Part shown: in pieces, positions 40,784 through 50,402 of the stretch
Position numbering within the stretch: position 1 is the first letter of the stretch
How the letters are laid out: each line of letters begins with the position of its first letter
Made by a program: the position numbers and the translations under genes
The notes under the pieces: model-generated
What the model was told of the DNA's origin: nothing
The model's input: the letters and a program-made list of their open reading frames with translations, nothing else
The model's database searches: none
Assembly: GCF_963678635.1 (NCBI RefSeq)
Contig: NC_087071.1
Location: 34,078,548-34,142,547 of the forward strand
Length of the DNA stretch: 64,000 nucleotides
Direction: 5' to 3'
Source of the DNA: Symsagittifera roscoffensis
Lineage: Eukaryota > Xenacoelomorpha > Acoela > Convolutidae

Positions 40784-43402
40784 ATGTATATTCTAAAATT
40801 ATTAATTTTTCTCCAACTCCTTTTGCTAGTAACCTCAAATCAAAACATAAACCCTTCCCCTCGTACAGGACCACAAGATTTATTAGTAACACATTACGAT
40901 TGCGAAGAAAATGAACAAAAAACACTACACAAATATGCAATAAATCAAGTATCACAATGTGAAACAGAACCACAAGCTATAGAAACCACAGATATAATAG
41001 CAACACTCTATTCAAAAGCCCGAGCAACAACAGTTACAGGTTATAAATTCACAGCAACATTTTCCGAAAAGAAAGTACATTGTTCACAAGTCTCGAACGG
41101 AAACAAAAACCGACTTGACCATGAATCATTCTATCAAAGTAATATAGAACGTCTTTTACATCTCAATCCCGACGATTGTAAAAATGAATTACTTAGACTA
41201 AACATCACACGAAATAAAAACTCCCAAAGAAAGTTAGTAAATTTTCAAGTTTTTTCAGACTCTGTACATCAATCACAACTTGAAAGACACCAAGGACATA
41301 TAAAACTAGACGAAAAATACCCGTATAACGGCGCACACGGACGATTAACCTATGACCTACATGATAAACATTGGATACCACACATTGGTATAAATAACCC
41401 ATCAAACTGCAAAGCAGACACGAAAAATAAAGGATACCAAGAAATAATGTTTTTCGATTGGAAAATACAACTCGAAAAAATACAACTCACACGAGATTTA
41501 TCTGATAATACAATGATCTATCAAGGAATCCGACTACCTTGTAAAAATGATCAAGGATATTGCGACCCTACAACGAGAACACAAGCAACAATTGTTTGGT
41601 TCCCCGAAGATACATGTACAACATTTCAAGTAGCAAAAATATACGCTCGTATGATAAAATTTCACGAAAAATATTTTATACAATCAATTCCATATGAACA
41701 AGTCCATCCATCACGCAAACTAAGTTCCGATTTTAGAAATATAGATAATATAGAAAATAAATTGACACGTTTTCAAATATATCAAGAAACAGAACTTGCA
41801 TGTAAATACAGGAATCCACTTCACAGAACACAATACTCTGAAATATTAGTTGAATACGAAAAAGGATTCGACATGACCACTGGAAAAGTGAAAATCGACC
41901 CATATGCCACAGGTCATCCTTTAAACGAAGGAACATCCTATATACCAGTTAATTTTGAAAAAAGCAACGGACAACCTGGTGGACATCTAAAACCTTATGA
42001 CACCAGAAGCACACGCTTACAAGAATTATCACTAATGAATACTACATATTTCGGTAACATCCACTATGATATTCATTTGGATATGAAACTAGACTATACA
42101 ATTAGCCGCATTTTTCAAGAAATGTCACTCTCCGAATTAGAAACACTACACCAACTATGCGAATTAGAACGAACACAAATATTACAATCACTTGCACTAG
42201 CAGTATTAAAAATACCCTACGCAGGATACTTATTATCTGGAAATAGATCAAATTTTTTAGAATACGAAGGAAACATCTTATGGTTTTATACTTGTACTAA
42301 AAAAGTATCACCACTATACGTTTTTGAAGATAAACGATGTTATAAAAGAATCCCTATCTTTTATAAGAATAAAGTACATTTCGTGGATACACTTTCACGA
42401 AGAACCTATTTCTGGGATACCGCAGTCCCATGTGGATCAGAAAACAGCCACAATGTAGTACAACTAAACCCTGATGAAAATAAATATTATCTTCTCACTC
42501 CATACCCCACATTAATGCAATCACTCAAAAAATTTTCACCAGAAAGCATTCGCGCTATTGCTCGAAACCCAAATATAGACTTACAATCAATAGGAATCTA
42601 CTCAAAATCAGATATTCAACATCACATTAGAACACAACAATTCCAAGAATTATTAACACAAATGGACACTATACAAAGACAATCAATAGACCAAAATTTA
42701 CGCAAACTTGCAGAAACCGCAGGATTTGCCGATATATACACGCAAGACTATAGCGGATATTTTAAAGACATTAAAGATTATATATATCTAAACGGCGAAA
42801 AATACCGTCCCCAAGATATATCACCAATTAACATTTTTAGCTTTGTTACACTCAAGAATGAAATCCTTGATTTTCTAGGATGGCCCTACTACATCTTAGA
42901 AAAATTGACTATTTTATACGCAATGTTTAACTTTATTGGATTTCTTTTCTCACTCTTAAAAGGAATCTACAATACATGTGCTATACACACACAAGTAAAC
43001 AGACAAGCAAGCGTAGCACGCATACTCTTTGCAGGATTTTTTGGAATTTTTTCGACATCTATAAACAAAATTCTTTTAGACGCACAAATAAAAGAATATA
43101 ACACAAAAATAACAACACGACAAAATACATACGACGAAGAACATAACAATGTCGACACACAGCCAACGGCACCACAATTACCACCCCTACCAAATAACCA
43201 TCCACTATCCCTAGTCCCACGAAATTTTCGAAATTTAGCCATCACACATAATCCAAATTTTAGACTCACCACATCGCAAAGTCCCGTCCAACATATAATA
43301 ACACATCAATCACAAGATGATAATACTTATGAACAAATTATTGAACAACCCCATACCACCGCTTTTCAATCTCAAAATAATAATTTTTTTAGCCCACGAT
43401 GA
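40784..43402 (+). CDS. env: Envelope-like glycoprotein, 872 aa
   Basis: N-terminal signal peptide (MYILKLLIFLQLLLLV), then a long ectodomain with many Cys and several N-glycosylation sites (for example LNITR, MNTTY, GNRSN). A hydrophobic segment at about residues 694-731 (FNFIGFLFSLLKG) and a second at about 744-766 (ILFAGFFGIFSTS) are followed by a polar cytoplasmic-type tail of about 100 residues. Position after pol, signal peptide and anchor make it an envelope-type protein for budding and entry. I cannot place it in a known viral glycoprotein family; the last third has the spacing of single-stranded RNA virus glycoproteins, but this is not firm. Its TGA overlaps the next ATG (ATGA, 43399-43402). 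Confidence 0.75.
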   Translation: MYILKLLIFLQLLLLVTSNQNINPSPRTGPQDLLVTHYDCEENEQKTLHKYAINQVSQCETEPQAIETTDIIATLYSKARATTVTGYKFTATFSEKKVHCSQVSNGNKNRLDHESFYQSNIERLLHLNPDDCKNELLRLNITRNKNSQRKLVNFQVFSDSVHQSQLERHQGHIKLDEKYPYNGAHGRLTYDLHDKHWIPHIGINNPSNCKADTKNKGYQEIMFFDWKIQLEKIQLTRDLSDNTMIYQGIRLPCKNDQGYCDPTTRTQATIVWFPEDTCTTFQVAKIYARMIKFHEKYFIQSIPYEQVHPSRKLSSDFRNIDNIENKLTRFQIYQETELACKYRNPLHRTQYSEILVEYEKGFDMTTGKVKIDPYATGHPLNEGTSYIPVNFEKSNGQPGGHLKPYDTRSTRLQELSLMNTTYFGNIHYDIHLDMKLDYTISRIFQEMSLSELETLHQLCELERTQILQSLALAVLKIPYAGYLLSGNRSNFLEYEGNILWFYTCTKKVSPLYVFEDKRCYKRIPIFYKNKVHFVDTLSRRTYFWDTAVPCGSENSHNVVQLNPDENKYYLLTPYPTLMQSLKKFSPESIRAIARNPNIDLQSIGIYSKSDIQHHIRTQQFQELLTQMDTIQRQSIDQNLRKLAETAGFADIYTQDYSGYFKDIKDYIYLNGEKYRPQDISPINIFSFVTLKNEILDFLGWPYYILEKLTILYAMFNFIGFLFSLLKGIYNTCAIHTQVNRQASVARILFAGFFGIFSTSINKILLDAQIKEYNTKITTRQNTYDEEHNNVDTQPTAPQLPPLPNNHPLSLVPRNFRNLAITHNPNFRLTTSQSPVQHIITHQSQDDNTYEQIIEQPHTTAFQSQNNNFFSPR

Positions 43403-45192
43403 GCCGCCAACTTGGATCACTCCATCGATCAAATTCCCATCCAACCAACCTTCCTTCTTCAATCCCAATAATACCACTTTTTGCTTTCCCGCCACCCGAT
43501 TTTCCACCTAGCAATGTAACATCAGGCATGAATTCCGACACTAACTCACAAATTTCAGTTTTATACTCCATTTCACAGCTAAATAATCCGAATATTGAAA
43601 CCCCCGATGAATTTGCCGACTCAGAACCATCTCCATCCAATAATTTTCATAACCCTTCTCATTTTTCTCAACCTCCTTTTCAACCCATATTGTCAAATAA
43701 CCCTGACCCAATCACTCCCACACCCTCTTATGCTTCCCAAGTCACCCCAACCTATTCCTCATACCATTCTGACCAATCATCTCCAGACACCCCCCGAATC
43801 TCCCCAGAGCTAGACAATTTTATTACCCTCCAACAACAACCCTACCACCTTAACACCCCGACCATAAACCAAATCTCCTCCACTACAAATTCATCCAATC
43901 CCCCTACACCCTCTTCAAATTATACTGAATCATTAGCACCATCATCCACATCAACTGAATCCTCACTCAACACTAATAGAGCTTACCGCACTTTTAAAAG
44001 AAAGTTCCCCAACCATCCTTTCCCAGCAAAACCAGGAACAGCCCGTGAATACATCAACCACCCCCAGCATACTAACACCAAAGAATTTTTAGCTATCACT
44101 TTACCCTCATTTCCACAATACACCTTAAACACCCCTCATGACGCTAACGAAACACGCAACTTTGTAGACGAATACGTTTTAATGCCCACTCTCTCTTGGA
44201 CCTCATACTATCATTTCACTAACCCTCTTTGCTTACCTTTAACCAACACTTCCATCGATACAGACCGAAACAAAGATATGCTATATCGACTAACTACACC
44301 ACTCACCGCTAGACAGTTTACTTACGTAGGATATAAAAAATCACTAAAAATACACACTGCACCTAGAGCTAATGAATATACACTAGAATACTACGATCAC
44401 AACATCATCAGAGCTAACCAAGATCAATTCTTAGACGACGATCGCTTCGCTAATCCACAAATCACCGAGAAATTTTTCATCAAGACACCATATGTATTTA
44501 CACTAAACATTTTCGACCGAAAGTTTGATCACATTATTTCAGAAGCACTAACAAACACACAAGCATACGAAAGTTTTAAAGAACGCTTCCAAATCTTTTC
44601 ACTAACCTTTCATTTCCTTGCACCACACGAAAGAGATTTACACTGCTCACACGATATTATGTTGCGCACTAAACAAACACATACATACAGTTACTATCGT
44701 TTCATCCAAAATCACTTTGACCTCCACACACCCTCTAGACAACCACACCATCGTTTCCAATTCATCAATTCAAAATACACTTCACCGTATTTCCTAAATT
44801 TCACATATTGTATTAAAGACACTAACCTCCATGGTATTCTTCGTAATTATGACCCCATAACCCAAATGTATATTTTCTGCCCCATCACCAAAACCTTCAA
44901 CGCCGAAGAATCCCGACCCTTCCTTATCCCGCACGAGTTTGTACAGCCTATAGAGATCCCAATTTTAGAATTCATCCACAACACTAAATTTAACCACAAA
45001 TTATATAACTTAATCCAAAACACACCTTATGAGTTTGCAGTAGGCACTGAAGAACTAACCACTATTAAGGCACTTCAATTGCTTTGGCCACTGCTTCAAA
45101 CTAAAAATATCATCCGCATCTTAGCTAAACTACTAACAACTTCAGAACTAATTCACGATATCTTCCCCCACGGTTTTTTCCCCGACGACTAA
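43399..45192 (+). CDS. ORF5, 597 aa, unknown function
   Basis: Starts in ATGA overlap with env. Residues 1 to about 190 are low complexity and rich in Ser, Thr, Pro, Asn and Gln. From about 195 the sequence looks folded, with many aromatic residues (TLSWTSYYHFTNPLCLPL, KTPYVFTLNIFDRKFDHI, FSLTFHFLAPHERDLHC) and a helical C-terminus (ALQLLWPLLQTKNIIRILAKLL). No signal peptide or membrane span. The C-terminal 60 codons survive in copy A. Retroelements rarely carry a gene of this size after env. No homology is recognised; it might be a tegument-like, matrix or regulatory protein. Confidence 0.75.
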   Translation: MSRQLGSLHRSNSHPTNLPSSIPIIPLFAFPPPDFPPSNVTSGMNSDTNSQISVLYSISQLNNPNIETPDEFADSEPSPSNNFHNPSHFSQPPFQPILSNNPDPITPTPSYASQVTPTYSSYHSDQSSPDTPRISPELDNFITLQQQPYHLNTPTINQISSTTNSSNPPTPSSNYTESLAPSSTSTESSLNTNRAYRTFKRKFPNHPFPAKPGTAREYINHPQHTNTKEFLAITLPSFPQYTLNTPHDANETRNFVDEYVLMPTLSWTSYYHFTNPLCLPLTNTSIDTDRNKDMLYRLTTPLTARQFTYVGYKKSLKIHTAPRANEYTLEYYDHNIIRANQDQFLDDDRFANPQITEKFFIKTPYVFTLNIFDRKFDHIISEALTNTQAYESFKERFQIFSLTFHFLAPHERDLHCSHDIMLRTKQTHTYSYYRFIQNHFDLHTPSRQPHHRFQFINSKYTSPYFLNFTYCIKDTNLHGILRNYDPITQMYIFCPITKTFNAEESRPFLIPHEFVQPIEIPILEFIHNTKFNHKLYNLIQNTPYEFAVGTEELTTIKALQLLWPLLQTKNIIRILAKLLTTSELIHDIFPHGFFPDD

Positions 45193-45195
45193 CAG

Positions 45196-45274
45196 GTAAG
45201 TATGAATTCAATGAATATTACTAACTAATTAAAATATTAAAAAACTCACCATTCTTTATTCATGTTTTCTTTAG
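45196..45274 (+). other. Short intron-like segment after ORF5 (copy B)
   Basis: TAACAG|GTAAGTATG begins three bases after the ORF5 stop, and TTTTCTTTAG ends it 79 nt later. Copy A has the same sites at nearly the same length. It has the size and signals of a typical nematode intron. Its presence in both genomic copies means the RNA that was reverse-transcribed retained it. Confidence 0.6.
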
Positions 45275-46753
45275 ATTTTTAGCCTTCATCCTAGATCATC
45301 TGAAAAATTCACAAAAGAAAAATAAAAAATAGCAAACTTCTTCAAAACTGTTAAAAACCCTATTAAACTTGTGCACCAACAATTAAATAAATATAATACC
45401 AATGCAGTAAATTAATTTATAAAATTTTCCCCCAAAAGCAGTAAATATACATATGATGAAAATTTGTATCTTAAAATTCCCCCATAACTAGCAGTAAATT
45501 TCCAAATTCTATGCAGTAAATTAATAAAATGCAATTTCAGTACTAACCTTTTGATATTTTCATTCATTCGCACAGAAATTCTATCCACACTCGCACAGCT
45601 CGCCCACGAAGAATTGTTTAAAATAATGAATTTCAGTTTCAAGTTTTCACACTCAACAACTCTAACATATAATAACATGTTTCAAACTTTCCTTTAACCC
45701 GGTTGGAAAGGAATCATATACTAAACAAAACTAACCAACGCAGCTTACTAAATACCACAAATCATAGAATAACAGCATGACTAAGAAAAGGAAACCAACG
45801 GTACCCAAACCGGATTAACCCAGTTTAAAACTGGATAATTTATTCTTTTGAAGACTATTACAAAGTCTTAGAAAGAAATAATAAAACACAAAAAAGTCGA
45901 AAGACAAACCCATACCACAAACAATTTGCTTTTTAGAAAAAGTACATAACCAACAAGACATAAGTAAAACCACAACAAACCCAACATAAAACGTTGTCAC
46001 ATAACAGGACCCCTCACAAACATCGCATGAAATTATACTCCCACACCTGGCCTAACCCACCAGGAAAGGACGTCCTGAGCATGCTCTATAGCCGGCCTAA
46101 CCCACCGCGCTACATCCACGCTTTGTGACCACACCTTTATTTTTAATAAGAGCTACTCAAGGGTGAGTAACTCTTCAAAATAACCGAACTAAAACAAAAA
46201 GCTTTTGTGAAAACAACTAACTAAAATCATAATTAAAAAATACTAAACTAATAAAAGTTTTATAAAATGTAAAATCACATGATGCAATATATAGATCAGA
46301 ATACAACACCAAAGACGAACATCAAAAGACAAGACGACCCCACTACACTCGAGAGAGAATGACCAACTACAATCGATAGGCCGCTCACAATCACAACTCA
46401 AAGGATTTAGAGTACGACTTGACTTCGCAGAAAAGGACTTCATTGAACTAGACCAATGACCACCTCGATGTTCAAGTATACGTACAGATCCGAGTAACCA
46501 GGCATCCCCTCCACGCACAATCTCCACGCCATTTCCAAGATAGATCAAACACAAAAGAAGTTCTCTCCGAAGAACAGAAAAACCTGACATAGCCAACCAT
46601 TCTGAAATCAGAATTGATGCTGTTGCAGAGACTCAGTCGTTGTCACAAGAAGAAGCGGAAGAAAATTATGATGTTCGCCAAATACCAACGTCCATCATCC
46701 ATCCTTGAACTACAGAAGAACTGTTCTAAAAAACTCTGTAAAACCCGGATGGG
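45275..46753 (+). other. Long 3' untranslated region of copy B
   Basis: About 1.5 kb with no long plus-strand ORF, alignable with positions 1-1338 of copy A. It contains the duplicated motif at 46041-46134, a small TACTCA/TGAGTA hairpin near 46155, and purine-rich stretches near 46650 and just before the 3' LTR. Confidence 0.6.
46041..46134 (+). other. Conserved duplicated GGCCTAACCCACC motif, 3' region of copy B
   Basis: GGCCTAACCCACC occurs at 46049-46061 and 46094-46106, with GGACGTCC and GCATGC palindromes between. Nearly identical to copy A (521-600), while nearby sequence has diverged. Possible RNA export, stability or packaging element. Confidence 0.5.
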
Positions 46754-47161
46754 TGGAACCTGATCTAAACTACATTTTATGATTGGATAAATTAAATGTT
46801 TTACCAATGTAAAGTATTTAATATTAACCAATCATGATCCATTTAACTAACAACCCACTTATTTGTAAGTGCTGAAGTTACTTGTAATTTCAGCACCAGA
46901 GAGATTTGAATTTAACTTAGAAATTAGTTGGACTCTCCCGAGCACTTCAGCAGCCGCAATAAACCAGTATACCCTAGATCTATTGAGCCTAGCAGAGACT
47001 AGTTAAACAACCTGAGACTAGATAGTATAAGAGTAAGATTAGGATCGGTATTAGACTAAGAAGTTGCACGAATCTATCCGGCCGAAAATAAGATAGCGTG
47101 ACGAGCAGACGGTGTACCCTATCCGAAATTACTCTATGAGTTACACTTCGGTCCTAACTCA
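46754..47161 (+). repeat. 3' LTR of copy B
   Basis: 408 bp from TGGAACCTGATC to CCTAACTCA. The purine-rich GGATGGG (46747-46753) lies directly before it and fits a polypurine tract. The right flank TTATA does not match the left flank of the element. Confidence 0.92.
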
Positions 47162-48318
47162 TTATACAAGCAAGTTTTTCTCAACCCTTTATTTTTAATA
47201 AGCTGAAAATCTCAGATTTGGGATGGTAATTCTTGAGAAATGTAGAAAAAAAGTTCAAAAAACGGCCAATAAATAATTCATTGAATTTTTCAAAATGGAC
47301 GTAGCCAATTATACAGCAGGGATTCACATACAGCCTACTCTTTCGATTGAATTCAAAGTCTCAGAATACTTAGGAGGGTAGTTTTTGATTTACAAAAAAA
47401 GTTTCAAATAGGGTGGTTCTTTTTCAGATTTCTATCCCCCTTGTAAAACTTCAAACTAAAACTGTTCAAAAATTGCTCACACGGTATTTTGCATGCAAGA
47501 AATGATGTAGGAAAATGTTCTCTTGTTCATGCTGACACTTTTGAATGCTTTATATGGAATAAAAAAAATTTTTAATAGATTTTGGGCTCTTTTTCCTTTT
47601 CCCCCCAACCTCACTCAAACATGATTTTTATGGTCTAACGAGTGGTTTTACAAGGTTAATTATGAGGACCAAATATCTTTGTCATAGCCTAATTAGTCTG
47701 CATGGCAATTTGACAAAGTTAACAGTAACTTCAAATATAAAAATTTGCAGGTGGGGGAAAAAGGAAAAAGAGCCAGATTTTGTTATATTGAGTTTCAGAA
47801 AAAATCAACGGGGGGTACACGGTCAAACATATTAAAAATTTTGACTTTTCACGCGGCGCAAATTATACAAAAATGGGTATATGCAGGGGAGTGTATCACA
47901 ACTCATTCTCTCCATGGAATCCAGTCTTAGATGTAGGATGGTAGTTCTTGAAAAAAAAAGTTAAAAAAAAAGGTAAAACATCGAAATCTTGACATTTTGG
48001 GGGTCATATTCAGTGAAAAAAATTAGATTAACCGCTAAAATAGTTAAACTTCCCACAGCCCATTATTTTCATTGAAACTAAAATTTCACAATTGAAAGGA
48101 TAGTTTTCAAGAAAAATCAAAAAAATTTCAAAAAACGAAGGCCATTAACTTCGAGGATCATAACTTTTTGCGTAAAAATTATTTTTGGTTGAAACCGGTT
48201 GCTCTTATCTTGAAACCGGTTGCTCTTATCTTGCATGCAAAATTACATTTCCGGTGAATAGTTCGAAATGTAATTTTCTAGAAAATGAAAAAAACTGAAT
48301 AAAATTGTCGCTAGAGTA
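47162..48318. other. Intergenic, nothing recognised
   Basis: AT-rich noncoding DNA. A 21-bp unit (GAAACCGGTTGCTCTTATCTT) occurs twice in tandem at about 48195-48236. A stretch near 47525-47610 resembles an inverted piece of the dispersed repeat at 16981 and 50186. No gene evidence. Confidence 0.45.
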
Positions 48319-49050
48319 CAGTGCTGATTTAAATTAACCGGACAAAACGCGTTAAACTTGAATTTTAAAACGCGTTTTTCTCAAATTGGGTATAGCTTAG
48401 GTGAAAACTTATGAAGACAAAACTTCTTTAAAACTTTAGCAGAATTAATATGGCGTAATTTGTTTTGCAAAGTTCGGCCCCAAAATTTTACCCCAAAAAT
48501 GGGTCATTTTGGCGTTTCTTAGTTAATCAAAAACTACGCCCAAAAAAACAAGTCGATCACAGACATGATTAAATCAAAGTGAGCCCCTAACGGAGCCCAA
48601 CAAACTTTAAGAGGGAATTTTCTTTTAAAAAACTTTGCAAACCGTTTAAAAATTGTTTTTAAATAAAAAGTTGGTATTATATGTAGTAAAAACGACCTTT
48701 TTTGTCTATCAAACAAAAATAAATTAACTTATACAATGTTTTGGAGAATACACCCTTCTTAAAGTTTGTTGGGCTACGTAAGAGGCTCACTTTGATGTAA
48801 TTAAGTCTGTGATCGACTGGGTCTTTTGGGCGTAATATCTGATTAACTAAGAAAAGCCAAAATGACCCATTTTTGTGGTAAAATTTTGGGCCCGAATTTT
48901 GCAAAACAAATTACGCCATATTAATTCTGCTAAAGTTTTAAGGAAGTTTTGTCTTCATAATTTTTCATCCAAACTCAACCCAATTTAAGAAAAACGCGTT
49001 TTAAATTTCAATTTTAACGCGTTTTGTCCGTTTAATTTAAATCAGCACTG
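48319..49050. mobile_element. Tc1-type nonautonomous foldback element
   Basis: 732 bp bounded by TA on both sides, with ends CAGTGCTGATTTAAATTA and its inverse. CAGTGCTG is the end sequence of the Tc1 family, and TA duplication is the Tc1/mariner hallmark. Nearly the whole element is two imperfect inverted arms of about 320 bp; no transposase ORF is present. Confidence 0.88.
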
Positions 49051-49810
49051 TAGTATTTGAGGAAAACTTAAATTGTTTCCGAACTGTCTCTGAAAAGTAA
49101 CCTGAAAAAATTTTTTTCCTAAAAAAAGGGATCATATACATTTTCATAATAACTGTTTTTATCAAACAGGAACTTTTTTAAAAACTACTTAAGCTTTGAC
49201 ATAAATCAGTCAAGCTTGGCTTGTAGTAGAACAAACTATCAATTGTGAACAGGTTTGTTTTCATATCTTATATCCGTCCAGCACGCGTTTAGTCATAGAA
49301 GCGAGCAAACAATTACACAAACAGAAAACTTCAAAAAAGGGTACGATGTCAGGTGAATGGAAAAAAACTCCAATTATTCAAGAAAAAAGAATTTTGGCGT
49401 GAGTTTTAAATTATTAGCAGTTGCATACCTACAGAATAAGACGAAGGTTGCTTTGTCTCGCGTTTGTTGACTTTTTTTAGCATGCGTAATTAAATACAGA
49501 GAAAATGATATTTGCACAAGCATCAAGCGTATTTCTTCCCGCCTTTTTAGAAATCTTTTGTTTTAAAAACGTGCCATAGAAATGATCAATATTAGCGTTT
49601 TTACCGAGAGTCAAAAATGCAACCAAAATCAAAACACCTTCTTGCGCCACAAAAAAAATACAGCAAGACAATTTTGAGACAATTTTCGCCTATTCTCATC
49701 CCCAAATACCGAAATGTCAAATTAGTTCTTTTCTAGCTTCTCCCTTGGTTTTTTCTAAAACACAAAATACAGAATTTTCCCGAAATGACTCTTGATAAAT
49801 TTACCGTTCT
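49051..49810. other. Intergenic, nothing recognised
   Basis: AT-rich, no convincing ORF, RNA gene or repeat found by eye. Confidence 0.4.
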
Positions 49811-50000
49811 TTACTAGGCCAAATTGTGTATTTAGTGGGCTGATTCCGCGACAAGGACTTTCTTTTTATTCGTGTTTTTCTTTCATTTTTTAAAAATCAA
49901 TTGGACGCATTTTTATCTTATTTAAAAATTTGTCTCTGGAATCGAGAGACCTAAAAACACCAAAATATGCGCATATCCTGTACACAATTTGGCCTTGTAA
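49811..50000. mobile_element. Small MITE-like element, GGCCAAA family, copy 1
   Basis: 190 bp with inverted ends TTACTAGGCCAAATTGTG and CACAATTTGGCCTTGTAA. The same end sequences bound another element at 51241-51438. Confidence 0.65.
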
Positions 50001-50185
50001 CGTGGAAGCGTCAACAAACGATTATTTTGTTTCAATATTTCCTATATTACGGTTGACGAATAAACTACTTTTCCAAAAATGTATTTTTGTAGCGTTATGA
50101 GAAATTTGAAAAGAATCAAACTTTTAGATAATAGTATCATATGTGATTGGATTGGTTATTACTCAATTTTCAAAGCCTTTGGTCG

Positions 50186-50402
50186 GCTCTTTTCCAGCCC
50201 CCCTTTTATTTTCTGGAAATTTAATAAATGAAAACTTATTTAAAATGATTTTTCACGTTTCAACTGCATCAAAACGTGTCAGCGTGAACAGGCGAACAAA
50301 ATTTCACAACATTTCTTACATACAAAATTAGCTTGATTAGTTTCAACACTTTTTGATTAGCTTTATTTTGAAACTTTACGAGGGGGATGGCAAACTGGAA
50401 AA
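50186..50402. repeat. Dispersed repeat, second copy
   Basis: Matches intron 3 of the protease homologue (16981-17185) in several ordered blocks including AACGTGTCAGCGTGAACA and CAACATTTCTTAC. No coding content. Confidence 0.6.

Larger units (their letters stand above)
28318..47161 (+). mobile_element. Giant Ty3/gypsy retrovirus-like element, copy B, near intact
   Basis: 18.84 kb from the 5' LTR (28318-28718) to the 3' LTR (46754-47161). The PBS follows the 5' LTR by two bases, and a short purine tract GGATGGG precedes the 3' LTR. Over the 401 bases they share, the LTRs differ at two positions, so the insertion is recent. Gag-pol is one open frame with all catalytic motifs. Downstream lie two small hydrophobic ORFs, a start-less ORF3, an envelope-like ORF and ORF5. 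Typical metaviruses are 5-10 kb; this is about twice that. No target duplication is found, probably because the outer seven bases of the 5' LTR and its flank have been lost. The coding strand is strongly A-rich and G-poor, as in many retroviruses. Confidence 0.95.

Noticed and set aside
41615-45006. Env-ORF5 junction of copy A as a retained spliced RNA form
   Set aside because: The corresponding points in B lack an AG acceptor at the junction, so a deletion is preferred, although not proven.
28313-47166. Target-site duplication for copy B
   Set aside because: Left AAGTA and right TTATA do not match at 4 or 5 bp; the truncated LTR edge is the likely reason.
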